Notes: generated from the letters alone by a model not told the origin. DNA of 64,000 nt from Marinobacter adhaerens HP15 (GCF_000166295.1 NC_017506.1:2046001-2110000), one strand, 5' to 3'; counted from the stretch's first letter, positions 43,770 through 51,634 are shown. Program-made: numbers and translations.

Positions 43770-44875
43770 TACGCGAGCCCATCCGGAAGACTGTCTGAAA
43801 CAGTCGGCATTGATATTTCGTAGAATTCTTCGCGGTTGTCTTCATCCGTCCATGAACCACCAGCCCAGTTGTCGTTGCCACCAAGTGCAAAGGCGTTCCA
43901 TCCGGGCATCGGGCCGCTGGCAGAATCCACCCAGCGCACCGCCTCACTGTCAACGACCAACACATCGTCGATGTACTGCTTAAAGACGCCGTCAGCAACG
44001 CCCGGGGCTGAGTTCATTTCGAGGTAGAACCCCATTTTTGTTCTTGTGCCCGCTGCGCCAAACAACTGTTGATGTCTAACCACTCCAGAGGTCGGCAAAA
44101 AACCTCCGTTGAGCTTGTCTGGAATCTGCGGACTTAGCCCTCCGGTCAACTTGCCTTGAATATGATCGGAGAAGTTCATATCGACATCACCCAGGCTTCC
44201 GCCAACGATGTCTCGGCCAATACCAAGTAGATCGGTATTACCCATGCTATAGTTGGTTTCGGGTGGCCCTCCACGAAACGAAAGCCGGTTCCGAATGCCA
44301 TAACTCGTGGACGACGACCAATCCCACAAAAATAAAGGCCCCTGAGTACCGCCGCTGAAAGCAGACCAAAATTCATCGGTTGCCCCGGTAGAATGGAAGA
44401 CCCGAAAGACCTTGGATGTACCCGTTTCGTCGCCAGTCCAGTCCACTTGAAACGAGATATAAAACTCGAGGTAGATTCTTTGGTAGAGCTGCGAAAGCAA
44501 CTTGCCAAGCACGCCATTGGAGTTCCAGCCGGTTCCTCCAGATCGATTAAGCCGTCGACAACGGAGAACCCGCCCATGCCCTGGGAACATGGAGTCGGCA
44601 ATTTCAAGGTTGTGGATGGCGCCGTCCGCTTCGGAGTTCCATACCGCATCCCAATTTGCAGGAAGGACGGATTCATCTCCTGTCCACCGGAAGGTGGTGT
44701 AATCGTTGCCCACAGCCGGACGCGGAGTCCAATCTGGCTGTTGGTCAAAACCATCCTGAAAAATCACACCCGCAGGCATAGACCCAGTCACAGGCAACCG
44801 CGTCAACCCAACTGACCCAACATTACGCTCTCCGGCATTGGCCGCCTGGTTGTTGTACGCGCCGTTATTGGGCAT
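43769..44875 (-). CDS. Lectin/jelly-roll fibre-like protein
   Basis: The 368-residue product is taken from the ATG at 44875, which has GAGG upstream. A jelly-roll-like domain begins near residue 40 (VIFQDGFDQQPDWTPRP) with YLEFYISFQVDWTGDE and GFYLEMNSAPGVADGVFKQYI, resembling polysaccharide-binding or lyase folds. Catalytic residues are not evident. It overlaps Rz1 by 11 bp and leads a block of four surface-protein-like genes. A role in capsule or polysaccharide binding is likely but unproven. Confidence 0.65.
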   Translation of the reverse strand: MPNNGAYNNQAANAGERNVGSVGLTRLPVTGSMPAGVIFQDGFDQQPDWTPRPAVGNDYTTFRWTGDESVLPANWDAVWNSEADGAIHNLEIADSMFPGHGRVLRCRRLNRSGGTGWNSNGVLGKLLSQLYQRIYLEFYISFQVDWTGDETGTSKVFRVFHSTGATDEFWSAFSGGTQGPLFLWDWSSSTSYGIRNRLSFRGGPPETNYSMGNTDLLGIGRDIVGGSLGDVDMNFSDHIQGKLTGGLSPQIPDKLNGGFLPTSGVVRHQQLFGAAGTRTKMGFYLEMNSAPGVADGVFKQYIDDVLVVDSEAVRWVDSASGPMPGWNAFALGGNDNWAGGSWTDEDNREEFYEISMPTVSDSLPDGLA

Positions 44876-45134
44876 TGCTGGTCGCCTCACGCTCATTCCA
44901 CGCCCGAGCATCGGCTTTATCGGCATTGCACTCGCCAATCGTGCTTTTCAGCACTTCAACGTACTCCGGGCAATAACCAATCACGTTAACCTCCGGCCCT
45001 GGAATCACTGTGGCTTCCAGGTACTCCGCTGGCACCCTCTCCCGCACGATCTCCGTTCGGGTCAAGTACTGTGTCTCGGCGCATGATGTCAAAAACAGCA
45101 TCAGGCCAAGGCTGATCAACACATTCCGGAGCAT
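44865..45134 (-). CDS. Outer-membrane spanin subunit (Rz1-like lipoprotein)
   Basis: The 89-residue product has a lipoprotein signal MLRNVLISLGLMLFLTSCAE, with lipobox LTSC. It begins inside the Rz gene in another frame and extends beyond it, the overlapping spanin arrangement. It would join the inner spanin to fuse membranes at lysis. The ATG at 45134 starts the signal exactly. Confidence 0.85.
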   Translation of the reverse strand: MLRNVLISLGLMLFLTSCAETQYLTRTEIVRERVPAEYLEATVIPGPEVNVIGYCPEYVEVLKSTIGECNADKADARAWNEREATSNAQ

Positions 45135-45447
45135 CTTCAAGGGCCTTTGTGAGTTCTTCACGGGTTTGGGCCAGCTCCTGGTCACGGAACCGGTCCCGGC
45201 GCTGGCGTTCAATGGCTTTCTGCTCACGCCAGGCAATGTCCTTTTCGAGGTACTTAATCGAGGCGACGTTCTCGCGGTTCTCCTGGGCCGCATTGCTGAT
45301 GATCACTGCCTGAGAGGCATTCTTCTCCAGCAGCTGGTCGCGATCGCTCCAAAGCCACCAGAAAGCTCCGACCACCACAACCACCAGCGTGCCGATGATC
45401 GGCACCAGATATGGGGCCAGCTTCGCCTTGGCCGCTTCCAGGATCAC
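44986..45447 (-). CDS. Inner-membrane spanin subunit (Rz-like)
   Basis: The 153-residue product has one N-terminal membrane segment (LVPIIGTLVVVVVGAFWWLW) and a long coiled coil (KNASQAVIISNAAQENRENV...). It pairs with the lipoprotein encoded in the overlapping frame. It starts 4 bp before the end of the holin-like gene. Confidence 0.85.
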   Translation of the reverse strand: MILEAAKAKLAPYLVPIIGTLVVVVVGAFWWLWSDRDQLLEKNASQAVIISNAAQENRENVASIKYLEKDIAWREQKAIERQRRDRFRDQELAQTREELTKALEDAPECVDQPWPDAVFDIMRRDTVLDPNGDRAGEGASGVPGSHSDSRAGG

Positions 45448-45689
45448 TGCTTAACCTTCCCTGCCCAAGCCTCAGCAATGTTGTTGCCGAAGTAGCTCAC
45501 GATCAGCGTCACGCTGATGCCGTAGGACCAACCGATCACAGCGCCCATCGCAGGCAACGTGTTCGGCTGGGCCAGCTCCACAGCAGCCCATATCGGAGTC
45601 TGCAGAAACGCCCACCACATGCCCGCGTAATAGCCCCGGCGCCGGTGTTTCCACCAGCGGTTGGGATCTGGGTGGCTATCCTCTGGCAT
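45444..45689 (-). CDS. Holin-like two-helix membrane protein
   Basis: The 81-residue product has two hydrophobic segments (GMWWAFLQTPIWAAVEL; GAVIGWSYGISVTLIVSYFG) and a basic N-terminus, fitting a class II holin that releases endolysin. It overlaps the downstream Rz start by 4 bp. Holin function is inferred from size and position. Confidence 0.7.
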   Translation of the reverse strand: MPEDSHPDPNRWWKHRRRGYYAGMWWAFLQTPIWAAVELAQPNTLPAMGAVIGWSYGISVTLIVSYFGNNIAEAWAGKVKQ

Positions 45690-46051
45690 TACCGCTGTTC
45701 CTCGCTTGTCATCCGGCGCTTTAGAATCTCTAGCTCAGCCTTAAGTGCCGCCATCTTGGCGTTGCACTCTTCCCTTTCCCGGCGGAGCTCTGTGGCGTGC
45801 TGGTTGGCCTGGGCCTTAAGGGCTATGTCCAGATCTCCCACTAGCGCATTCAGGCGGCTTACTTCATCCACCAGGTGTTGGATCAATGCATTCTCGCGCT
45901 GAGCCAAATTCTCATCCCGTGCGATCTTACTTTTGCTTTTGATGCCGAACAGGCCAACGACCACATAGCACAGGGTCATGAACAGGCCACCGATGAAGGC
46001 CCAAACGCCGCCACCCTGGCTAAAACTGTCAACTATGGCGCTGAAAGGCAT
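45689..46051 (-). CDS. Membrane protein with coiled coil in lysis cassette
   Basis: The 120-residue product has one hydrophobic segment (GGVWAFIGGLFMTLCYVVVG) followed by a coiled coil (NALIQHLVDEVSRLNALVGD...). It may be a second holin or an antiholin. The start at 46051 is preferred for its GGA site; an ATG at 46069 in frame is possible. It shares a base with the next gene. Confidence 0.6.
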   Translation of the reverse strand: MPFSAIVDSFSQGGGVWAFIGGLFMTLCYVVVGLFGIKSKSKIARDENLAQRENALIQHLVDEVSRLNALVGDLDIALKAQANQHATELRREREECNAKMAALKAELEILKRRMTSEEQR

Positions 46052-46081
46052 CCGATCATTCCGGGTCATTGGATTCAACGG

Positions 46082-46489
46082 TTAATGCTGCTGAGCGAGA
46101 ATGATTGGAGTCGGGTCTATGAAATCATCCCTGGAATTCATCACTTCAAAATGCACATGTTCAGTGATGCCGGCATAACGGCCACCAAGGGCCTGAGCCT
46201 TGCCGATCACGGTGTCCCGCGTTACTTCGTCACCAACTGAGACACACGGCTCCACGTAGAACATTCGGTACCGATAACCGTGGGTGCTGACCTCAACATA
46301 ACGGAAACTGAGATCATCGCCGTAGGGATAGCCCAGCTTGGTGACCTTTCCAGATACCGGAGAGCAAACGTCGGATCCTGGCCGGCAAGCCATATCAACG
46401 CCGTTATGCTTCCGAGATCCGCGAGAGTCTCCAAAGCCACCGCAACCATGACCATCGCAACGGCGGAAAGACATCTCGTGCAGGTGCAT
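46082..46489 (-). CDS. Endolysin, M23-family metallopeptidase
   Basis: The 135-residue product is a minimal M23 peptidase with zinc ligands His28 and Asp32 in HNGVD and His113 in the H-V-H motif, His111 being catalytic. No signal peptide or wall-binding domain is present, so export depends on the holin. It would cut peptidoglycan cross-links. ATG with GGAGG. Phage endolysins of this fold are less common than lysozyme types. Confidence 0.85.
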   Translation of the reverse strand: MHLHEMSFRRCDGHGCGGFGDSRGSRKHNGVDMACRPGSDVCSPVSGKVTKLGYPYGDDLSFRYVEVSTHGYRYRMFYVEPCVSVGDEVTRDTVIGKAQALGGRYAGITEHVHFEVMNSRDDFIDPTPIILAQQH

Positions 46490-46616
46490 TGGAAACCTCC
46501 AGAATTTAAAACAGCCCGAGACATCAACCTTCGGGCAAAGGGTCCCGGCATGTTGGACCGTAGAGACACTTCCGATGATCAGAACCGCCGCAGGCCAAAC
46601 ACCGCAAAAACCCTCG

Positions 46617-46653
46617 CCACAAAAGAAAACCCCGGCTATCGCTAACCGGGGTT
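46617..46653 (-). terminator. Late leader terminator (tR'-like)
   Basis: On the minus strand, AACCCCGG/CCGGGGTT is followed by TTTTCTTTT. It lies about 45 nt after the predicted late start, where lambda has tR', and also ends the Q transcript. Confidence 0.75.
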
Positions 46654-46703
46654 CTCAGGGCTCTTTTGGTGTTCAGCCATACTTCTGCGACTGTACGTGA
46701 TTA

Positions 46704-46732
46704 AGGCTATATCCGTGCATGCACGAAGTCAA
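46704..46732 (-). promoter_or_regulatory. Predicted late promoter with Q-site-like palindrome
   Basis: On the minus strand, TTGACT (46732-46727) and TAGCCT (46709-46704) are 17 bp apart. Between them is a perfect 12-bp palindrome CGTGCATGCACG (46714-46725), placed like the lambda Q-binding element. It lies just after the Q gene and before a terminator, matching the pR'-tR' layout. Confidence 0.55.
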
Positions 46733-46757
46733 TCTACTTTAGTATTTTTTAATCTGA

Positions 46758-47078
46758 TTACTGAAACAGCCTTCCATCCACCCAGGCTTCTGCACTGCGC
46801 AACAGCACCCGCACCTTCTCCCGGCTCATTTTCACTTCCAGGCCAATCATCGAATAATCCCAGCGCCGCACATAGTAGGCCAGCACCACCTTGCCCAGAT
46901 CCGGCTCCCGCTTCTTCAGGCTGGCCACCGCCTGGTCCACCGCCAGGGCTTCATCATCCGGCACCGTGCACCCACCCACGCCAGCCGTCAGCTGGACCGC
47001 TGCGTAACCTGAATTAACCCCACCACTGCGAACCCACACACCCCAGTCCTGCAGTCTCCGCCTTGTTTCATCCAGCAT
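46758..47078 (-). CDS. Antitermination protein Q-like
   Basis: The 106-residue product is of the antiterminator Q family: RRRLQDWGVWVRSGG near the N-terminus, and a C-terminal helix-turn-helix-like region (YYVRRWDYSMIGLEVKMSREKVRVLL). It lets polymerase pass terminators after the late promoter. The ATG at 47078 has GGAG; the in-frame start 12 bp upstream is less likely. It lies between replication and lysis genes, as lambda Q does. Confidence 0.8.
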   Translation of the reverse strand: MLDETRRRLQDWGVWVRSGGVNSGYAAVQLTAGVGGCTVPDDEALAVDQAVASLKKREPDLGKVVLAYYVRRWDYSMIGLEVKMSREKVRVLLRSAEAWVDGRLFQ

Positions 47079-47413
47079 AGCTATCTCCATTCTCCGGTTT
47101 TTAGTTCTGTGCAGGGTATGTGCAGGGTTGTTTTCAAACCCTGCACGCTTTCAGCCTTACTGCCCCAACGTTTGTGCATAGTGTGCAGGGTGTGCATGGT
47201 TATAAGCCTCGCGCGGGGAATAAAAATTAAAGAGCACTTTTTAATACCGGCCCAAGCGCCCACACATATACGCACGTACGCGCGCGCGAAATAACCCTGC
47301 ACACCCTGCACACCCTGCACATCCCTTCTGCCCCATGGGCTGAACACGTGCAGGGTTGATTTTGAACCCTGCACATACCCTGCACACAGCAAGGCAAACC
47401 CTGCCCATAGCCA
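47079..47413. repeat. Iteron array, candidate replication origin
   Basis: Ten exact copies of the 9-mer ACCCTGCAC or its complement lie at 47109, 47120, 47138, 47183, 47294, 47303, 47312, 47348, 47366 and 47377. Three of them (47294-47320) are in exact 9-bp tandem. An AT-rich patch occurs near 47222-47245. No gene fits: frames through here only translate the repeat. It lies between Q and the SF3 helicase, where a phage origin is expected. Confidence 0.65.
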
Positions 47414-49027
47414 TCAATCAGGCTCCACATTGCCCGCTCGCTTGCGAAATTCAGCCACACATCCACCCAGATGCTCCGCCTTCGTGCGGTTCTCCGGGGG
47501 ATCCTCCATCACAAACATCATCGCCTGGTGCTCAACACCGGCCAGCTTGAAGCGCTCTCTGGCCTTCACCAGCCGGCTTGAGAAGATCGTGATCAGCTTG
47601 GTTTCAGTGAGTGCGCGGTTACCGGTCTCCGTGCACCATCGGCGGTAGAAGAGGTAAACGTCACGGGTAGTGCAGCTGTGGAAGGGAATGTCCAGGTCTC
47701 CGGCTTTCCAGTCCCGGAAGAACACCTCAAAGTTCGGAAGGCTGAATTCAATCACCCGTTGCCTGGCAACGGTATCCAGCGGTTTCGTGTGCTTGGTGAA
47801 GTCAGCCAGGGGATAATCCAGCAGCAGCTGATAGAATGCGGCCGGCCCGCCGTTGTCCAGCTCATACGACACCTTGTCCTGCAGTTCCTTGCTCAAGGTG
47901 CCCTTGGGCCACACCACCAGGAACCGCCGGTCACTGGGCTCCAGCGGGAACGGCTGTATCTCGTTACTCAGGAACACACCGTTCATGTGGTTGGCCTCCT
48001 CCCAGCCAGTAACGAACTTCCGTTCAATGCGCTGGGTCTGGCCGGTGATCATGTGCTTGATGGTGCCCATCTGGTTGTGCTTCTCCGATCGGGATAGCAC
48101 CTCCTCGAACACCGCATACAGCAGCCGGCTTCGCCAATCGGTGTACTGGGATTCCAGCTGGTGCTGGCCAAGGATCGCCGCGTAACGGCCGTAGATCATC
48201 CTCATCACTTCGCCAAAGAACAGCGACTTGCCACTGCCATGCACATCCGAATGGAACAGCAATGCGGTATCCAGCTTTGCACCAACGTTCTGCAGCGGAT
48301 AGGCCAGCCATCTCACCACCCAATCGATCGTATCCTGATCCTGGTTGCACAGATGGCACAGCAGATCAAAGATGCCCTTACACTTCCGGTACTTTTCAGC
48401 CTTCGCCTTTTCATCCGGTACCAGGGGAATGCCCGTGAAGGTATTGATGGTGGTCTCTGTGTCGGATTGCTGGGTAGGGTCGAATACAATGTTGTCCTGA
48501 TCGATCACCTGGCGCCGCGGGTGCTCCATCCAGCGCGTGTAGTCATTCGGCATGTACGCCTTCAGCGCCTCCAGAGGCACCACATCCTGCCGGCGCCTGT
48601 CCCAGGCATTCTTCGTAGGGTAGATGTAAACGAAACGCTCAATAATCTGCATCAGAGGATCATTCGAAGCATCCTTTTGCTGCTGCCCGTTCACCTCTAT
48701 CCAGGTCATCGTTCGCCGGTTCGGGTGCTTCATCCAGGCATTGAACAGTTCATTTCCCATGGTGGCCTTCATGCCCGCCTGCTTGTACACCTTCTGCTGG
48801 TGCGAGTCGTAGACCTTCGTTTCACCATGGATCAATGCATAGCGCTGCAGGGCCTTCTTAAGAGCATCGCCCTCCCCCGTACCCCCTGAATCAGAGGGGG
48901 CCAGGGGAGATTCATCCGCGGAGGAATCATTGCTGGCAGGGCCAGCCTCAATAGCGGCCATCACCTGGACACGAACGGCCTCGAGGCCTTGCGCCATATG
49001 AAGATCGTTAAAGTCAGTCAACGCCAT
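47414..49027 (-). CDS. Replicative SF3/D5-type helicase
   Basis: The 537-residue product is taken from the ATG at 49027. It has Walker A SDVHGSGKSLFFG around residues 260-271 and a primase-associated pattern downstream (GVFLSNEIQPFPLEPSDRRF), as in D5/P4-alpha type helicases. It overlaps the primase by 14 bp and ends next to the iteron array. It probably opens the prophage origin and drives replication with the TOPRIM protein. Confidence 0.85.
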   Translation of the reverse strand: MALTDFNDLHMAQGLEAVRVQVMAAIEAGPASNDSSADESPLAPSDSGGTGEGDALKKALQRYALIHGETKVYDSHQQKVYKQAGMKATMGNELFNAWMKHPNRRTMTWIEVNGQQQKDASNDPLMQIIERFVYIYPTKNAWDRRRQDVVPLEALKAYMPNDYTRWMEHPRRQVIDQDNIVFDPTQQSDTETTINTFTGIPLVPDEKAKAEKYRKCKGIFDLLCHLCNQDQDTIDWVVRWLAYPLQNVGAKLDTALLFHSDVHGSGKSLFFGEVMRMIYGRYAAILGQHQLESQYTDWRSRLLYAVFEEVLSRSEKHNQMGTIKHMITGQTQRIERKFVTGWEEANHMNGVFLSNEIQPFPLEPSDRRFLVVWPKGTLSKELQDKVSYELDNGGPAAFYQLLLDYPLADFTKHTKPLDTVARQRVIEFSLPNFEVFFRDWKAGDLDIPFHSCTTRDVYLFYRRWCTETGNRALTETKLITIFSSRLVKARERFKLAGVEHQAMMFVMEDPPENRTKAEHLGGCVAEFRKRAGNVEPD

Positions 49028-49910
49028 CGGCAGCCTCCGCAAAATCCGGAACCACCCACACGCCATTCACGGCGTTGGCCGCCTCTTCTGCCTTCAACCG
49101 GCCCGGGTTCTTGCCGATCCGCTCCTCTGTCTCTTTGTCTTCATCACCGGCTATGCAGATCCGAGCTGTAGGGAAGAACTGGCGGAGCACTTTCGCCACG
49201 GGCACCAGATTGCCTGAATCAAAGGCCACCGCAACCGGCAGGCCCGTGGCCATGTGAACGCTGGCACCCGTGGCGTAGCCCTCCACGATCACAACCGGGC
49301 ACTCAGCCTCTGGGATATCGGTAAGCCAGTGAAAGGAACCCTCTTTGGGCGTGCCGGTAAGGAACGTCTTTTCGCCCTCCGGCGAGATCCATTGCAGGCT
49401 CACCAGGTCCAGAGCGAATAGCTGAGGGCCATCGCAGGCAACCGGCTTGTAAACGGGCACAACCACACTGCCCCGGCTGAAACGCAGCCCGAATGGTGCC
49501 ACACCTTTGGCCGCCAGGTACTTGCTGGGCCCATCGACTGGCAGCTTGCTCCAGATGCGCTGGGCTTTTTCCCTGCACTCTTTCGCTGCAGCCTCCTGCT
49601 CTTTACGGGCCTTTTCCTGAGCCTGCTTCCGCCGGCGCTGATACTCCTTACGGTCTTCCTCAGTGAGCGAACCGGCAGGCATACCCACCTTACGCCTTTC
49701 ATCGATCTTGTAATTGCCAAACGAACCGGCCAATCCAATGCCGCCAGAGTTCAACCGGAACTCATGAACCACATACCAGCCTGATTTCTTCTTGCCTTTG
49801 TCGGCACGGGGAAAAGTGACAGGAACCCGGACCAGCTTGCCCGAGGTATCAATGGAATCGACCAGGAGGCCGAGATCGCGCATCTGAGTGAGCACCGCAT
49901 CAATATCCAT
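49014..49910 (-). CDS. TOPRIM-domain primase
   Basis: The 298-residue product has an N-terminal DNA-binding-like region with a charged helix (residues 80-115), then a TOPRIM domain with VEGYATGASVH (Glu210) and CIAGDEDKET (Asp256, Asp258). These acidic residues bind metal for primer synthesis. It would work with the SF3 helicase as a split primase-helicase. A zinc finger is not evident. Confidence 0.85.
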   Translation of the reverse strand: MDIDAVLTQMRDLGLLVDSIDTSGKLVRVPVTFPRADKGKKKSGWYVVHEFRLNSGGIGLAGSFGNYKIDERRKVGMPAGSLTEEDRKEYQRRRKQAQEKARKEQEAAAKECREKAQRIWSKLPVDGPSKYLAAKGVAPFGLRFSRGSVVVPVYKPVACDGPQLFALDLVSLQWISPEGEKTFLTGTPKEGSFHWLTDIPEAECPVVIVEGYATGASVHMATGLPVAVAFDSGNLVPVAKVLRQFFPTARICIAGDEDKETEERIGKNPGRLKAEEAANAVNGVWVVPDFAEAADGVD

Positions 49911-49976
49911 TGCGGCCTCCGCAATCGTAAAAAGGTGACATGGAAAGAGCCCTCGATCCAGTATCTTGTTGGTTAC

Positions 49977-50213
49977 TTATGCAACTGAGTGTTCTTTGGA
50001 ATGATCAGGGGCAACACCGAACACATCAGGCCTCATTTCATAACGCGTAACAGCGCCGTCTGAAGCCCGCTCAAGTTCAATGCAGTGTTCGGAAGGGACC
50101 CGCTTCCAATAGTTCAACGCAGGCGGAGAAATGCCACAGATTTCAGCAACTTTGCGCTTGGTTTTTATGTTGGGATGAGCTTTGAGTTTTTCGAAGATCG
50201 TGTCGAGGTGCAT
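49977..50213 (-). CDS. Cro-like repressor
   Basis: The 78-residue product has an N-terminal helix-turn-helix (TKRKVAEICGISPPALNYWK, residues 18-37), in YdaS/Cro style. It is divergent from the CI-like gene across an 87-bp region holding shared operators, and would be the first gene of the replication-lytic transcript. ATG start with a close GGAG. Confidence 0.8.
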   Translation of the reverse strand: MHLDTIFEKLKAHPNIKTKRKVAEICGISPPALNYWKRVPSEHCIELERASDGAVTRYEMRPDVFGVAPDHSKEHSVA

Positions 50214-50230
50214 CGCTCCGGTCTCGCAGA

Positions 50231-50278
50231 ACTTAATTTAATTAAGTCGAGCTTAACCCCGTTGCTGTGCATTGACAA
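50231..50278 (-). promoter_or_regulatory. Predicted cro promoter and operators
   Basis: On the minus strand, TTGTCA (50278-50273), 17 bp, TAAGCT (50255-50250). GGGGTTAAG spans the -10 (50252-50260), and a perfect palindrome ACTTAATTTAATTAAGT (50231-50247) follows. The same elements occur at 51573-51625. Confidence 0.6.
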
Positions 50279-50300
50279 GGTAAGAATTTACTTTTGCGCC

Positions 50301-50717
50301 ATGAGCACACATGAAGATTTTCTTAATCGGCTTAACGAAGCCATCAAAGACGGCGACGCAAAACAGGTACGCATAGCTGAATTTTGCGATGTCTCCGAGC
50401 AGGCCGTAGCCCGTTGGAAACGAACCGGGCAGATCAGCAAAGAAAACCTGATAGCCCTCAGCGAAATCAGCGGTTACCGTTATCTCTGGATCAAGGACGG
50501 GCAAGAGCCAAAACGTATCTCTTCAGTCAGCCAGAACCGCAGCGATTATATGAAGGCGGAGAATACCAAGGTCTACTACGCGAGAGACACGGAACATTCA
50601 GACGACGTTGAGCAGCTGGTTGAAGCCATCCGAAAAGCCCACGCCAACAAAGTCCTAAGCGATCAGGCCATCACTCACCTGACCAGCTTTATAAAGGCGC
50701 TGAACAACCGGCGCTGA
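50301..50717 (+). CDS. CI-like prophage repressor without peptidase domain
   Basis: The 138-residue product has an N-terminal helix-turn-helix (QVRIAEFCDVSEQAVARWKR) and a C-terminal segment of mixed helices. No S24/LexA-type peptidase residues are present, so RecA-driven self-cleavage, and SOS induction through this protein, is doubtful. The ATG at 50301 directly follows the operator region; the longer upstream reading contains the operators. It should maintain lysogeny. Confidence 0.8.
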   Translation: MSTHEDFLNRLNEAIKDGDAKQVRIAEFCDVSEQAVARWKRTGQISKENLIALSEISGYRYLWIKDGQEPKRISSVSQNRSDYMKAENTKVYYARDTEHSDDVEQLVEAIRKAHANKVLSDQAITHLTSFIKALNNRR

Positions 50718-50743
50718 TCAATCGCAACGAACCGGAGCAGAAA

Positions 50744-50878
50744 ATGGACCTTCTCACCGCGTTTATCATACTTACAGTCCTCGTAGCGGTGTTTGGATCC
50801 GCAAAGGGAAAGGAAAAAACGATCCCGAGCCAATACGAAACGACGCAATACCAGGGCTCCAGCCAAAAGAATCGCTGA
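50744..50878 (+). CDS. Small single-pass membrane protein
   Basis: The 44-residue product (MDLLTAFIILTVLVAVFGSA, then a polar Lys/Gln-rich tail) has a good ribosome site (GGAG). It overlaps, in another frame, the lysine-rich upstream reading of the next gene. It lies after the repressor, where superinfection-exclusion genes often occur. Function unknown. Confidence 0.6.
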   Translation: MDLLTAFIILTVLVAVFGSAKGKEKTIPSQYETTQYQGSSQKNR

Positions 50879-50906
50879 TCGGGAACCAAAGCCAGACCCC
50901 TACTCC

Positions 50907-51542
50907 ATGCTCTACGAACACTGGAAAAGGGTTGAAGCCAAAGAGGTAGCGGTGCCTCCCTGGTATCACGATCCCATAACCGAGCACCAACTCAACCGCC
51001 TGAAAGAGGATGGCACTAAATTACCAGGCCGCCCTCTCTCTAAAGGCCAGGCTTCTGATTTGATCGGACTGGGTGAAGAGGTAGATCCCGGCCAATTTGA
51101 AATACTGAAATTCTTCAAAGTAACAGGGCTTCCGCTCAAACACGGCTCACTTGCCGCGATTGAGATCGATCGCCTTTTAAGCGATCCAGAAAAAGCCAGC
51201 AAGTGGATCAATAGGCCGGCCACACCTCTCCAGAAAGAATACTACCGCTATTTCAACATCCCTGTTCCCAAGGGACTTACCGCGTCTGAGGCAGAAGAGA
51301 AGATGGGCTCAGACGATCTTACCGATGACCAAAGTGACGAATGGTTTGCCTACTCTGAATTGATTGAAGAGCTTCAAGATAAGGATTTCCGCGAAGACTA
51401 TGACCTGAAGAAACCCTCCCTGCCCATAATTCGCCAGGCAATTAAACAGCACCTGGATCAAGGTACAAAGCTGGATGCCCTCAGCGCGGACGATCTTGTA
51501 GACACTATTCTCTCCATAAAACCCGACCTCGAAAAAGCTTAA
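50907..51542 (+). CDS. Hypothetical protein of the immunity region
   Basis: The 211-residue acidic, helical product (from MLYEHWKRVEAKEVAVPPWY) is of unknown family. Its start is unsure: the frame is open upstream to a TTG at 50793 giving a very basic N-terminus, which overlaps the small membrane gene; the ATG at 50907 lacks a clear ribosome site. Transcribed with the repressor, it may be a lysogenic gene. No motif was recognised. Confidence 0.6.
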   Translation: MLYEHWKRVEAKEVAVPPWYHDPITEHQLNRLKEDGTKLPGRPLSKGQASDLIGLGEEVDPGQFEILKFFKVTGLPLKHGSLAAIEIDRLLSDPEKASKWINRPATPLQKEYYRYFNIPVPKGLTASEAEEKMGSDDLTDDQSDEWFAYSELIEELQDKDFREDYDLKKPSLPIIRQAIKQHLDQGTKLDALSADDLVDTILSIKPDLEKA

Positions 51543-51572
51543 CCAAACCGGATTAAGTTTTTCTAAATCTAC

Positions 51573-51625
51573 TTGACTAACCCCTAAATCGGGGTTAAGT
51601 TTGCCTTAATCTTAATCTAATTAAG
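51573..51625 (+). promoter_or_regulatory. Predicted early-operon promoter and operators
   Basis: TTGACT (51573-51578), 17 bp, TAAGTT (51596-51601). GGGGTTAAG overlaps the -10 (51591-51599) within the inverted repeat AACCCC-TAAATC-GGGGTT. Then come CTTAAT (51605-51610) and the palindrome CTTAATCTAATTAAG (51611-51625), 10 bp before the start codon. The layout equals the cro promoter. Confidence 0.65.
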
Positions 51626-51634
51626 GTGAACTAA

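Noticed and set aside
47109..47466. Short frames rich in repeated Val-Gln-Gly or Cys-Arg-Val, or a CRISPR array
   Set aside because: They only translate the ACCCTGCAC iterons. Copies are 9 bp, in both orientations and irregularly spaced, with no uniform spacers, so it is not CRISPR.
50085..50300. Longer repressor reading starting at 50085
   Set aside because: It would run through the cro gene and operators on the other strand; the helix-turn-helix domain begins after the ATG at 50301.
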